Source of the DNA: Actinomycetes bacterium
GTDB taxonomy: Bacteria; Actinomycetota; Actinomycetes; Propionibacteriales; Propionibacteriaceae
DNA length: 5,902 bases
Assembly (NCBI GenBank): GCA_023432725.1
Contig: JAEYUH010000290.1
Location: forward strand, 1-5,902
Reading direction: 5' to 3'
Shown here: in pieces, positions 1-5,902 of the stretch
Layout of the letters: the number at the start of each line of letters is the position of its first letter
Numbering within the stretch: position 1 is the stretch's first letter
Position numbers and translations under genes: made by a program
The notes under the pieces: generated by a model
The model's input: the letters and a program-made list of their open reading frames with translations, nothing else
The model's database searches: none
What the model was told of the DNA's origin: nothing

Positions 1-751
1 CGACGTCGACGGCTACGCCGGCTGGGTGGCCGCCATGGAGAACCGGCGGGCGTACTTCAAGAGCCACGGCGCGGTCTCCACCGACCACTCCCACCGCGAC
101 GCGCGGGTCGAACCGCTCCCCGACGACGAGGCCGAGCGGCTCTACGCCCGCGCCCGGGGCGGGACCATCACCCCCGACGAGGCCGACACGCTGCGGCGCG
201 GCTTCATGTTCGCCCAGGCCAGGATGGCCGCCGACGACGGCCTCGTGATGACTATGCACCCGGCCGTCCACCGCAATCACCACCCGGGCACCTTCGCCGA
301 GTACGGAGCGGACGTCGGGGCCGACATCCCGCTGCGGGTCGAGTTCACCGATGCCGTGGCCCCGATGCTGGCGGCGTTCGGCACCTCGCCCTACTTCCAG
401 GTGGTCTTCTTCACGATGGACGAGACCGTCTACTCCCGCGAACTCGCGCCGCTGGCGGGCTTCTACCCGTCGGTCTACGTCGGGGTGCCGTGGTGGTTCA
501 TCGACGCCCCGGACGCGATGAACAGGTTCCGCGGCGCCGTCACCGAGGCCGCGGGCTTCGGCCGCACCTCCGGTTTCATCGACGACACCCGCGCGTTCGC
601 CTCGATCCCGGCCCGCCACGACCTCAGCCGCCGGGTCGACGCCGGCTATCTGGCTCGCTTGGTCGGCGAGCACCGCCTGACCCTTGACGAAGCCGTCGAC
701 ACCGCCACAGAACTCGTGGTGGGCAACCCGCGAAAGGCGTTCAAGCTATGA
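1..751 (+). CDS. uxaC: Uronate (glucuronate/galacturonate) isomerase, C-terminal half, truncated by the left window edge
   Basis: UxaC interconverts D-glucuronate with D-fructuronate, and D-galacturonate with D-tagaturonate, the first cytoplasmic step of hexuronate breakdown. The reading frame is open from base 2, so the gene begins outside the window; the GTG at 26 is only an internal valine. 249 codons are visible, against about 470 in the full family, so roughly the N-terminal half is missing. Numbering visible residues from base 2, family-like stretches are YFKSHGAVSTDHSH (18-31), a TMHPAVHRNHHPG stretch in the middle, and FYPSVYVGVPWWFIDAPDAMNRFR towards the C-terminus, matching the conserved Y-P-S-x-Y-x-G-x-P-W-W-F block of uronate isomerases. 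The protein ends in a normal NPRKAFKL tail, so the C-terminus is intact. The TGA stop overlaps the next ATG (ATGA), which suggests translational coupling with the oxidoreductase. Family assignment is firm; whether glucuronate or galacturonate is preferred cannot be read from the sequence, although the neighbouring genes favour glucuronate. Confidence 0.9.
   Translation, partial: DVDGYAGWVAAMENRRAYFKSHGAVSTDHSHRDARVEPLPDDEAERLYARARGGTITPDEADTLRRGFMFAQARMAADDGLVMTMHPAVHRNHHPGTFAEYGADVGADIPLRVEFTDAVAPMLAAFGTSPYFQVVFFTMDETVYSRELAPLAGFYPSVYVGVPWWFIDAPDAMNRFRGAVTEAAGFGRTSGFIDDTRAFASIPARHDLSRRVDAGYLARLVGEHRLTLDEAVDTATELVVGNPRKAFKL
732..737 (+). promoter_or_regulatory. Probable ribosome binding site for the uxuB-like gene
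   Basis: GAAAGG lies inside the last uxaC codons, with 10 bases between it and the ATG at 748. It resembles the GGAAAGG found ahead of kdgK. The spacing is slightly long, so re-initiation through the ATGA overlap may matter as much as this site. It supports ATG 748 as the true start. Confidence 0.45.
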
Positions 752-2142
752 CCTCCCCCGCCGCCGATCGGCTCTCCCGGGCCACCGGGCACGGCCGTCC
801 CGCCGCGCCGGTGCGCATCGTGCACCTCGGGGTCGGGAACTTCTTCCGCGCCCACCAGGCCTGGTACACCGAGCACGCCCCGGACGCCGCCGCGTGGGGC
901 ATCGCCGGGTTCACCGGCCGCTCCCCCGCGATGGCCGAGGCGCTCGGCCCGCAGGACGGGCTCTACACCCTGATCACGCGCGGGCCCCAGGGCGACTCCT
1001 ACGAGGTGATCTCCTCGCTGGTCGCGGTGCACGCCGCCGCAGAGCACGAGGCCTTCCTGGCGTACCTCCGCTCCCCCGCCGTGGCGATCCTCACCCTCAC
1101 CGTCACCGAGGCGGGCTACCTCCGCGGCCTCGACGGCCGCCTGGACACCGAGCACAGGGGCGTGACAGACGACATCGCCGCGCTGCGCGCCGACCCGGCA
1201 GCACCGGTGACCACCACGCCCGGACGGATCGTCGCCGGCCTGCTCGCGCGCCGCGCAGCCGGAGCGGGCCCGATCACCGTCCTGCCGTGTGACAACCTGT
1301 CCCACAACGGCGACGTGGTCGCCACCGTGGTCGCCGACCTGGCCGATGAGGTGGACCCGTCGTTGGCGGAGTGGATCGCCGCGAACGTCTCGTTCGGCAC
1401 CACCATGGTCGACCGGATCACCCCCGCCACCACCGACCAGCACCGCCACGACGTGGCTGCCGCAACCGGTGCCAGCGACGCGGCCCCGGTTCCCACCGAG
1501 CCGTTCAGCGAATGGGTGATCCAGGGCGAGTTCCCGGCCGGCCGGCCGGCGTGGGACGCCGCCGGCGCGATGCTCGTCGATGACGTCGAGCCGTTCGAGC
1601 GGCGCAAGCTGTTCCTGCTCAATGGGGCGCACTCGCTGCTGGCCTACGCCGGCTCGATCCTCGGCCCCGAGACGGTGGCCGACGCGATCGCCGACCCGCG
1701 CTGCCGGGCGTGGGTCCAGCAGTGGTGGGACGAGGCCAGCGGCCACATCCCGCTGCCGGCGGACGACCTCGCGGCCTACCGCGAGGCGCTGCTCGGCCGC
1801 TTCGGCAACCCCAACATCCGCCACGCCCTCGCCCAGATCGCCGCCGACGGCTCGCTGAAGGTCGGGGTCCGGATCGTCCCGACGCTGCGCGCCGAACTCG
1901 CCGACGGCAGGATCGCCGACGGCGCGGCCCGGGCGGTCGCCGCGTGGGTGCTGCATCTGCGGGGCCTGGGCGCGCCGGTGAAGGATGTCCGTGCCGACGA
2001 GGTGCGGGAACTGGCGGCGGGCAGCCTCGACACGGCCGTCGCCGGCGTTCTGGGCTTCCTGGACGCCGACCTGGCCGGCGATGAGCGGCTGCGTGCCGCG
2101 GTGGCCGTCCACGCCACCGAACTGGCCGGCCTGGCCCGCTGA
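748..2142 (+). CDS. uxuB: Mannitol dehydrogenase-family oxidoreductase, probable D-mannonate oxidoreductase (fructuronate reductase)
   Basis: This 464-residue protein belongs to the long-chain polyol dehydrogenase family (mannitol 2-dehydrogenase, UxuB, UxaB), cytoplasmic NAD(P)-dependent enzymes that need no metal. The N-terminal nucleotide-binding domain starts with IVHLGVGNFFRAH (24-36), containing the G-x-G turn. CDNLSHNG (181-188) and FGTTMVDRITPATT (around 216-229) are family blocks at the domain junction. The catalytic signature K-x4-N-x2-H is intact as K287, N292 and H295 in KLFLLNGAH, matching the Lys/Asn/His of mannitol 2-dehydrogenase. The length is close to the family's usual 460-500. 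Its position directly after uxaC and before a KDG-kinase-like gene points to reduction of fructuronate to mannonate. Tagaturonate reductase (UxaB) or a true mannitol/arabinitol dehydrogenase are alternatives; the G-V-G-N-F-x-R-A-H-Q start resembles UxuB/mannitol dehydrogenase more than UxaB. ATG 748 is chosen for its overlap with the uxaC stop and because the nucleotide-binding motif follows at the usual distance. Confidence 0.8.
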   Translation: MTSPAADRLSRATGHGRPAAPVRIVHLGVGNFFRAHQAWYTEHAPDAAAWGIAGFTGRSPAMAEALGPQDGLYTLITRGPQGDSYEVISSLVAVHAAAEHEAFLAYLRSPAVAILTLTVTEAGYLRGLDGRLDTEHRGVTDDIAALRADPAAPVTTTPGRIVAGLLARRAAGAGPITVLPCDNLSHNGDVVATVVADLADEVDPSLAEWIAANVSFGTTMVDRITPATTDQHRHDVAAATGASDAAPVPTEPFSEWVIQGEFPAGRPAWDAAGAMLVDDVEPFERRKLFLLNGAHSLLAYAGSILGPETVADAIADPRCRAWVQQWWDEASGHIPLPADDLAAYREALLGRFGNPNIRHALAQIAADGSLKVGVRIVPTLRAELADGRIADGAARAVAAWVLHLRGLGAPVKDVRADEVRELAAGSLDTAVAGVLGFLDADLAGDERLRAAVAVHATELAGLAR

Positions 2143-2147
2143 GACAC

Positions 2148-2154
2148 GGAAAGG
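2148..2154 (+). promoter_or_regulatory. Ribosome binding site for kdgK
   Basis: GGAAAGG sits 7 bases before ATG 2162, in the 19-base gap after the uxuB stop. It fixes the kinase start at 2162 and excludes the in-frame candidates further upstream (from 1985), which lie inside uxuB. Confidence 0.75.
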
Positions 2155-2161
2155 TAGCTCC

Positions 2162-3235
2162 ATGGAACTGCGCAAGGACGCCCGCTGGTCCCTCGTCGTC
2201 CCCACCTCGATGGGGGTGCGGATCACACCCGAGAACCGCCAGCCGGTCCACACCGCCGACCGGTTCGTACTGCAGGCGACCAGCGCGGAGACCAACGTGG
2301 CCGCAGTGGCGTCGTACCTCGGCGAGCCGACCAAGGTGCTTACCGCGTTCGTCGCCGGATCACCGGTCGCCGAGATCATCAAGGCGAACCTGCGCGCCCG
2401 CAACATGAGCTACGAGGGCCCCGACCTGCCCCAGGGAGACGCGTGGGGGCTGCGCCACCAGTTCAACATCGCCGACTCCGGCTTCGGCGGGCGTGCGCCG
2501 CGGGTGTGGAACGATCGGGCCGGCGAGGTCGGCCGCGAGCTCAGCATCGACCAGTTCGACCTGGACCGGCTGTTCGGCCGGGAGGGGGTGAGAATCCTCC
2601 ACCTCTCAGGGCTGATCGCGGCCCTGTCGGCGAAGACCTCGCAGTTCTGCGTCGAACTGGCCAAAGCTGCCAAGCAGCACGGCACCCTCGTCAGCATGGA
2701 CATGAACTACCGCGCATCCTTCTGGAAGGGTCGCGAGCAGGAACTGTCGAAGGCCTTCTCAGAGATCGCCGAGCTGTGCGACGTCCTCTACGGCAACGAG
2801 GAGGACTTCCAGCTCTGCCTGGGGATCCCGGGCCCGGAAGCCGGCGGGGAGGGCATCGACGCCGAGATCGACGGCTTCAAGGAGATGATCGGGCGGATCA
2901 AGCAGGCCTACCCCAACGCCTCCTGGATCGGTACCTCGCTGCGCGAGGTGGTCTCGGCGAACCACCACAGGTGGGGCATGGTGCTGTGGCACGACGGCGA
3001 GTTCGTGGTCCTTCCGCTGCGCGACATCGACGTGCTCGACCGGATCGGCGGCGGCGACGGCTCGGTGGGCGGCGTCCTGTACGGCGTCCTGAAGGGGTGG
3101 GACGTGAAGCGCTGCGCCCAGTTCGGCTGGGCCACCGGCGCTCTGGCCGCAACGTCGCTCACCGACTACGGCGCGCCCGCCGACGAGGCGCAGGTTTGGG
3201 CGATCTGGGAGGGCAACGCCCGCGTCCAGCGCTGA
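2162..3235 (+). CDS. kdgK: PfkB-family sugar kinase, probable 2-keto-3-deoxygluconate kinase
   Basis: It probably phosphorylates 2-keto-3-deoxygluconate to KDPG with ATP in the cytoplasm, the step before KDPG aldolase. The protein has 357 residues. The N-terminal region carries ATSAETNVAAVASYLG (39-54), equivalent to the PfkB substrate-binding G-G-x-x-x-N-x-A block, with N45-V46-A47. MDMNYRASFW (179-188) corresponds to the D-x-N-x-R strand typical of KDG kinases. GNEED (211-215) is the N-x-x-E region, with aspartate in the last place. The second PfkB signature is DRIGGGDGSVGG (293-304), where D299 is the expected catalytic base and the glycines form the anion hole. It is longer than E. coli KdgK (about 309 residues); the extra length appears to be mainly in the middle, around 85-140. 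Operon position after uxaC and uxuB supports the KDG assignment. 5-Dehydro-2-deoxygluconokinase or another ribokinase-like sugar kinase cannot be excluded on motifs alone. The family call is near certain; the substrate is inferred. Confidence 0.82.
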   Translation: MELRKDARWSLVVPTSMGVRITPENRQPVHTADRFVLQATSAETNVAAVASYLGEPTKVLTAFVAGSPVAEIIKANLRARNMSYEGPDLPQGDAWGLRHQFNIADSGFGGRAPRVWNDRAGEVGRELSIDQFDLDRLFGREGVRILHLSGLIAALSAKTSQFCVELAKAAKQHGTLVSMDMNYRASFWKGREQELSKAFSEIAELCDVLYGNEEDFQLCLGIPGPEAGGEGIDAEIDGFKEMIGRIKQAYPNASWIGTSLREVVSANHHRWGMVLWHDGEFVVLPLRDIDVLDRIGGGDGSVGGVLYGVLKGWDVKRCAQFGWATGALAATSLTDYGAPADEAQVWAIWEGNARVQR

Positions 3236-3304
3236 TCGGGCAGCCCCTCGCCCCCCTGAGCGCACGAACCGGCTCGACAGGCCAACCCGCGCCGTCCGCG
3301 ACCG

Positions 3305-3310
3305 TAGAGT
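3305..3310 (+). promoter_or_regulatory. Possible -10 promoter element ahead of the antiporter-like gene
   Basis: TAGAGT, followed by GTCG, lies about 55 bases before ATG 3366, in the 130-base gap after kdgK. It fits the TAnnnT -10 consensus of actinobacterial housekeeping promoters. No -35 box is found at 16-19 bases; the best TTGACA-like hexamer (TCGACA, 3274-3279) is 25 bases away, too far. If real, the antiporter-like gene has its own transcript. The rest of the gap shows no clear terminator hairpin after kdgK, so read-through from the operon also remains possible. Confidence 0.35.
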
Positions 3311-3354
3311 GTCGTCCACGGGGACCACAGCCACCCGGCAGGGCACCGGCCCCT

Positions 3355-3360
3355 GAGGAG
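3355..3360 (+). promoter_or_regulatory. Ribosome binding site for the antiporter-like gene
   Basis: GAGGAG, a near-perfect Shine-Dalgarno core, lies 5 bases before ATG 3366. It selects this ATG as the start and places the first hydrophobic segment at the very N-terminus. Confidence 0.8.
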
Positions 3361-3365
3361 GCGCC

Positions 3366-4784
3366 ATGACGGTCGAGTGGTGGAGCATCATCCCGTTCGC
3401 GCTCCTGCTGCTCTGCATCGCGATCCTCCCGCTCGTGTCGGCCACCGAGCGGGCGTGGGAGCGGAACTCGGTCAAGCTCGGGGTGTCGGTGCTGCTCGGG
3501 GTACCCGTCGCGATCGCCTACCTCGTCGCCGGCCAGACCACCTCGGTGGTGCATGCACTCGTCGAGTACGGGCAGTTCATCACGCTGCTGTTCGCCCTGT
3601 TCGTGGTTTCCGGCGGCATCTTCCTCACCGGCGACATCCGTGCCACGCCACGGAACAACACGATCTTCCTCGCGATCGGCGGCGCGATCGCCTCCATCGT
3701 GGGCACCACCGGCGCGGCGATGCTGCTCATCCGCCCGCTGCTGAACACCAACCGGGAGCGCACCCACCGCGTCCACACCGTCGTCTTCACGATCTTCATC
3801 GTCGCCAACTGCGGCGGCCTGCTCACCCCGCTGGGCGACCCGCCGCTGTTCCTCGGGTTCCTGCGCGGGGTGCCGTTCGAGTGGACGCTCACCCTCTTCC
3901 CGGAGTGGCTGTTCACCAACGGCCTGCTGCTGCTGACCTACTACGGGCTCGACCGTCGCGCCTGGGCGCGCGAGCCGGAGGCGGCGATCGACTGGGACGA
4001 GGCCGCGCAGACCCGCCTGGGGCTGCGGGGCAAGGTGAACATCGCCTTCTTCGCGGTCATCGTGGTGGCGGTGGCGAGCATCCCTTCACTCGAGCTGCAC
4101 GCCATCGAAGTCGGGACCGCCGCCTGGTGGCAGTGGGTGCCGTGGCGCGAGCTGGCCATGCTGGCCGCCGCGGGCGCGTCCTACACCCTGGGCGACAAGG
4201 TCGTCCGCTTCAAGCTCAACAGGTTCACCTGGCACCCGATCCTCGAGGTGGCGGCGCTGTTCCTCGGGATCTTCCTTGCAATGATCCCTGCGCTGGACTA
4301 CCTCGCGCAGGTGGCGCCGGCGCTGCCGCTCAACAACCTCACGTTCTTCTTCTTCAGCGGCATCCTGTCGTCGGTGCTCGACAACGCGCCCACGTACGCG
4401 ACGTTCTTCGAGATGGCGTCCCAACTGCCCGGCGACCCGCTGCTCGGGCTGGTGGCCGGCGTGCCGGAGTCCTTCCTGGTCTCGGTGTCGCTCGGCTCGG
4501 TGTTCTGGGGTGCGGCGACCTACATCGGCAACGGCCCCAACTTCATGACGAAGTCGGTCGCCGACAGTGCCGGGGTCAAGATGCCGTCCTTCGGCGGCTA
4601 CATCGGATGGTCGATGCGCTTCCTCGTCCCGATCCTGGTCGCGATGGCGGCGATCTTCGTCGCCGAGGGAGCAGTCTGGAACACCGGCGGGATCATCCTG
4701 GCAGCCCTGATCGCAGCCAGCTCGGTGGTGCAGGCGGTCCGCAACAAGCGACCTCCCACCCACACCCCCACCCCGCGCCCGTAG
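3366..4784 (+). CDS. Ion transporter superfamily membrane protein, putative Na+:H+ antiporter (NhaD/CitM-like)
   Basis: A 472-residue integral membrane protein with about 11-13 hydrophobic segments, roughly at 7-25, 37-56, 67-88, 98-126, 136-157, 175-195, 224-240, 260-275, 291-310, 322-340, 360-383, 413-434 and 440-457. Two halves resemble the inverted repeats of the ion transporter superfamily. In the first, NCGGLLTPLGDPP (148-160) parallels the N-x-G-G-x-x-x-P-x-G-D motif of NhaD/ArsB-type carriers. In the second, LDNAPTYATF (338-347) parallels their D-N-x-P motif, followed by YIGNGPNFM (386-394). Proteins like this are usually annotated as sodium:proton antiporters or putative citrate transporters. 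The visible motifs support the superfamily but do not settle the substrate: Na+/H+, arsenite or an organic acid. The C-terminal tail (461-472) is rich in proline and threonine and probably cytoplasmic. The gene follows kdgK by 130 bases with its own strong ribosome binding site and converges on the GPH transporter. A link to uronate use (anion transport, or Na+ balance for a Na+-coupled symporter) is inference only. Confidence 0.78.
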   Translation: MTVEWWSIIPFALLLLCIAILPLVSATERAWERNSVKLGVSVLLGVPVAIAYLVAGQTTSVVHALVEYGQFITLLFALFVVSGGIFLTGDIRATPRNNTIFLAIGGAIASIVGTTGAAMLLIRPLLNTNRERTHRVHTVVFTIFIVANCGGLLTPLGDPPLFLGFLRGVPFEWTLTLFPEWLFTNGLLLLTYYGLDRRAWAREPEAAIDWDEAAQTRLGLRGKVNIAFFAVIVVAVASIPSLELHAIEVGTAAWWQWVPWRELAMLAAAGASYTLGDKVVRFKLNRFTWHPILEVAALFLGIFLAMIPALDYLAQVAPALPLNNLTFFFFSGILSSVLDNAPTYATFFEMASQLPGDPLLGLVAGVPESFLVSVSLGSVFWGAATYIGNGPNFMTKSVADSAGVKMPSFGGYIGWSMRFLVPILVAMAAIFVAEGAVWNTGGIILAALIAASSVVQAVRNKRPPTHTPTPRP

Positions 4785-4785
4785 C

Positions 4786-4802
4786 CCGGGACCGTCTCCC
4801 GG
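4786..4802 (+). terminator. Short hairpin just after the antiporter stop codon
   Basis: CCGGGA (4786-4791) and TCCCGG (4797-4802) form a perfect 6-base-pair stem with a 5-base loop, starting 2 bases after the TAG stop. There is no T-run after it. It could assist termination or protect the mRNA 3' end, but GC-rich DNA produces such stems by chance. Confidence 0.3.
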
Positions 4803-4853
4803 CTCGCGGACGGACCGTGGGGGTCTCGGCCGACAGCCGGCCGCCGGACAGCA

Positions 4854-4885
4854 CGATGGCCCGGGTCCCTCGGACCGGGCCATCG
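4854..4885. terminator. Strong inverted repeat between convergent genes, probable bidirectional terminator
   Basis: CGATGGCCCGG (4854-4864) pairs perfectly with CCGGGCCATCG (4875-4885). Inside it, TCC (4866-4868) pairs with GGA (4872-4874) around a CTC loop, leaving one bulged G (4865). The result is a 14-base-pair stem. It sits 10 bases past the stop of the minus-strand transporter and 69 bases past the stop of the antiporter, the expected place for a shared terminator. No T-run follows on either strand, so it would be a tail-less hairpin of the kind often proposed for high-GC actinobacteria. Confidence 0.7.
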
Positions 4886-4895
4886 CACCAGCCGG

Positions 4896-5902
4896 CTAAG
4901 CCTCAACGGAGGGCTTCAGGCCCGCCTCCTCGAGGGCCTCCGCCGGCTTCCCGCGGCGCAGTGCGATCGCCTGGACGATCTCCTGATACCTCGCCTCCGA
5001 CAGCGGGTAGGCCGCCATCACGAGCTGCCCGAGGGCGGTGGCCCCAACCACGAACACCAGCGCCCAGAACAGGATGGCCCGGCCGACCTCGTCCGGCGGC
5101 TGGATCCCCTGGGACACCTCGGCGGCGTTGAAGCCGGCCCAGACCAGCGCGAAGCCGCCCAGGAAGCCGCCGAGCGCCTGACCCATCTTGCGGCAGAACG
5201 AGAACACGGCGTAGGTGGTGCCTTCGGTCCGGGCGCCGATCTTCCACTCGCCGAACTCGACGCAGTCCGCCTCGAGAGCCCACATCAGGGTGTTCACCCC
5301 GAAGACGCCCAGGCCCAGCACGAAGAACCCAACCGAGCCGAGCCACGGCTGCTGCTCGAGCGGCGCGAACCACAGGATCAGGATGCCGACGTACAGGAAG
5401 CAGGCGACGAGGATGTAGGCGATGCGCTTGCCGATGGTGCGAACCATGAGCGGGATGAACGGGGACACCAGGAAGAGCGCCAGCGTCTGGGCGGTCTGGT
5501 TGATGGCGATGTAGGTGGCGTCGTTCTGGACGTAGAGGGCGATGTAGGAGCCGAGGGTCTGCAGCACGGTGATCCCGAGCAGCAGCAGCACCGAGCTCGC
5601 CGCGAGGATCTGGAGCGGACGGTTCACCCGCAGCGCGCCGAAGCTCTCCTTCATCGTGACGGGCTTGGGGTCGCGCGCCACCTGCTCCATGGTTCCGGCC
5701 ACCGTGAGCAGGTAGAGCACCGCGGCCAGCACCGAGATCAGTCCGACGGCGAGCGCGAGCGCGTTCTGCAGGCCGACCGGGTCGGTCTGGTAGGCCTTGA
5801 TCAGCGGCGCGATGACCCACGACAGCAGCAGGATCATGGCGGCCGAGCCGTACATCCGGAACCCGGCCAGCTTCGCGCGCTCGGTCGGCACCTGGGTGAG
5901 GG
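4896..5902 (-). CDS. GPH-family (MelB-like) sugar/hexuronide:cation symporter, C-terminal part, truncated by the right window edge
   Basis: A polytopic permease of the glycoside-pentoside-hexuronide:cation symporter family, which imports sugars or uronides with Na+ or H+. The frame stays open to the right edge (it reads L-T-Q before the GTG at 5891-5889), so that GTG is an internal valine and the N-terminal 110-150 residues are missing. Numbering from that GTG as residue 1, PTERAKLAGFRM (2-13) matches the family's E-R-x-x-L-x-x-x-R loop. DCVEFGEWKIGARTEG (209-224) and FCRKMGQALGG (232-242) match the diagnostic cytoplasmic block of GPH carriers. YPLSEARYQEIVQAI (295-309) is the usual C-terminal segment. 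Hydrophobic segments lie near 14-32, 42-66, 94-116, 128-150, 157-176, 186-206, 238-254 and 271-294. It is convergent with the antiporter gene and ends in TAG next to the shared hairpin. Beside uxaC, uxuB and kdgK genes, a glucuronide or uronate substrate is plausible, as for YicJ/UidB-type members, but other glycosides are possible. Confidence 0.85.
   Translation of the reverse strand, partial: LTQVPTERAKLAGFRMYGSAAMILLLSWVIAPLIKAYQTDPVGLQNALALAVGLISVLAAVLYLLTVAGTMEQVARDPKPVTMKESFGALRVNRPLQILAASSVLLLLGITVLQTLGSYIALYVQNDATYIAINQTAQTLALFLVSPFIPLMVRTIGKRIAYILVACFLYVGILILWFAPLEQQPWLGSVGFFVLGLGVFGVNTLMWALEADCVEFGEWKIGARTEGTTYAVFSFCRKMGQALGGFLGGFALVWAGFNAAEVSQGIQPPDEVGRAILFWALVFVVGATALGQLVMAAYPLSEARYQEIVQAIALRRGKPAEALEEAGLKPSVEA

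Noticed and set aside
1535..1550. Tandem CCGG units inside uxuB
   Set aside because: They encode the ordinary coding stretch P-A-G-R-P-A within the conserved GEFPAGRPAW region, so this is coding composition and not a separate repeat element.
1985..2161. N-terminal extension of the kinase reading frame upstream of ATG 2162
   Set aside because: It overlaps the conserved end of uxuB and translates to a Trp/Pro/Arg-rich stretch, while ATG 2162 has a well-spaced GGAAAGG.
646..2406. A 586-codon open frame on the minus strand spanning uxuB and the kdgK start
   Set aside because: It is antisense to two genes with intact catalytic motifs. Its product is rich in Arg, Gly, Asp and Val without recognisable domains, the usual mirror frame of GC-rich codons.
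3274..3310. A full promoter made of TCGACA (-35) and TAGAGT (-10)
   Set aside because: The spacer is 25 bases, well beyond the workable 16-19, so only the -10 element is reported, at low confidence.
2759..3475. Minus-strand open frame opposite the kdgK 3' end and the intergenic gap
   Set aside because: No ribosome binding site or family motif, and it lies opposite the conserved kinase signature, so it is a shadow frame.
3377..5131. A 584-codon open frame on the plus strand overlapping the antiporter gene and the antisense of the GPH gene
   Set aside because: The product is Arg/Pro/His-rich and of low complexity, runs across a stop codon and terminator region, and overlaps a real membrane protein in another frame.

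Overview
The window is a piece of a sugar-acid (hexuronate) catabolism locus from a GC-rich bacterium. The strong G/C preference at third codon positions, tight gene packing, purine-rich Shine-Dalgarno sites and a TAGAGT-type -10 box suggest a high-GC actinobacterium. No taxonomic marker is present, so this is an inference.

Left part (1-3235, + strand): three genes form a compact operon. They are the C-terminal half of uronate isomerase (uxaC, cut by the left edge), a long-chain mannitol-dehydrogenase-family oxidoreductase that best fits fructuronate reductase (uxuB-like), and a PfkB-family kinase that best fits 2-keto-3-deoxygluconate kinase (kdgK). uxaC and uxuB overlap in an ATGA, and kdgK follows 19 bases after uxuB. 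Together they would isomerise glucuronate to fructuronate, reduce it to mannonate and, after dehydration to KDG, phosphorylate it to KDPG. The dehydratase (uxuA) and the aldolase (eda) are not in the window.

Middle (3236-4784, + strand): after a 130-base gap with a possible promoter and a good ribosome binding site comes a complete polytopic membrane protein of the NhaD/ArsB/CitM-like ion transporter superfamily. It is annotated as a putative Na+:H+ antiporter or organic-anion carrier.

Right part (4785-5902): a 111-base gap between convergent genes holds a strong inverted repeat (4854-4885) that can serve as a terminator for both strands, plus a weaker hairpin. On the minus strand follows the C-terminal two thirds or so of a GPH-family (MelB-like) cation:glycoside/hexuronide symporter whose N-terminus lies beyond the right edge. 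It is the likely importer of uronates or uronate-containing oligosaccharides for the pathway.

All intergenic gaps are shorter than 300 bases. No RNA gene, CRISPR array, insertion sequence or phage feature was seen. The window looks like an ordinary, coherent catabolic locus. The main open points are the role of the antiporter-like protein and the missing dehydratase step.
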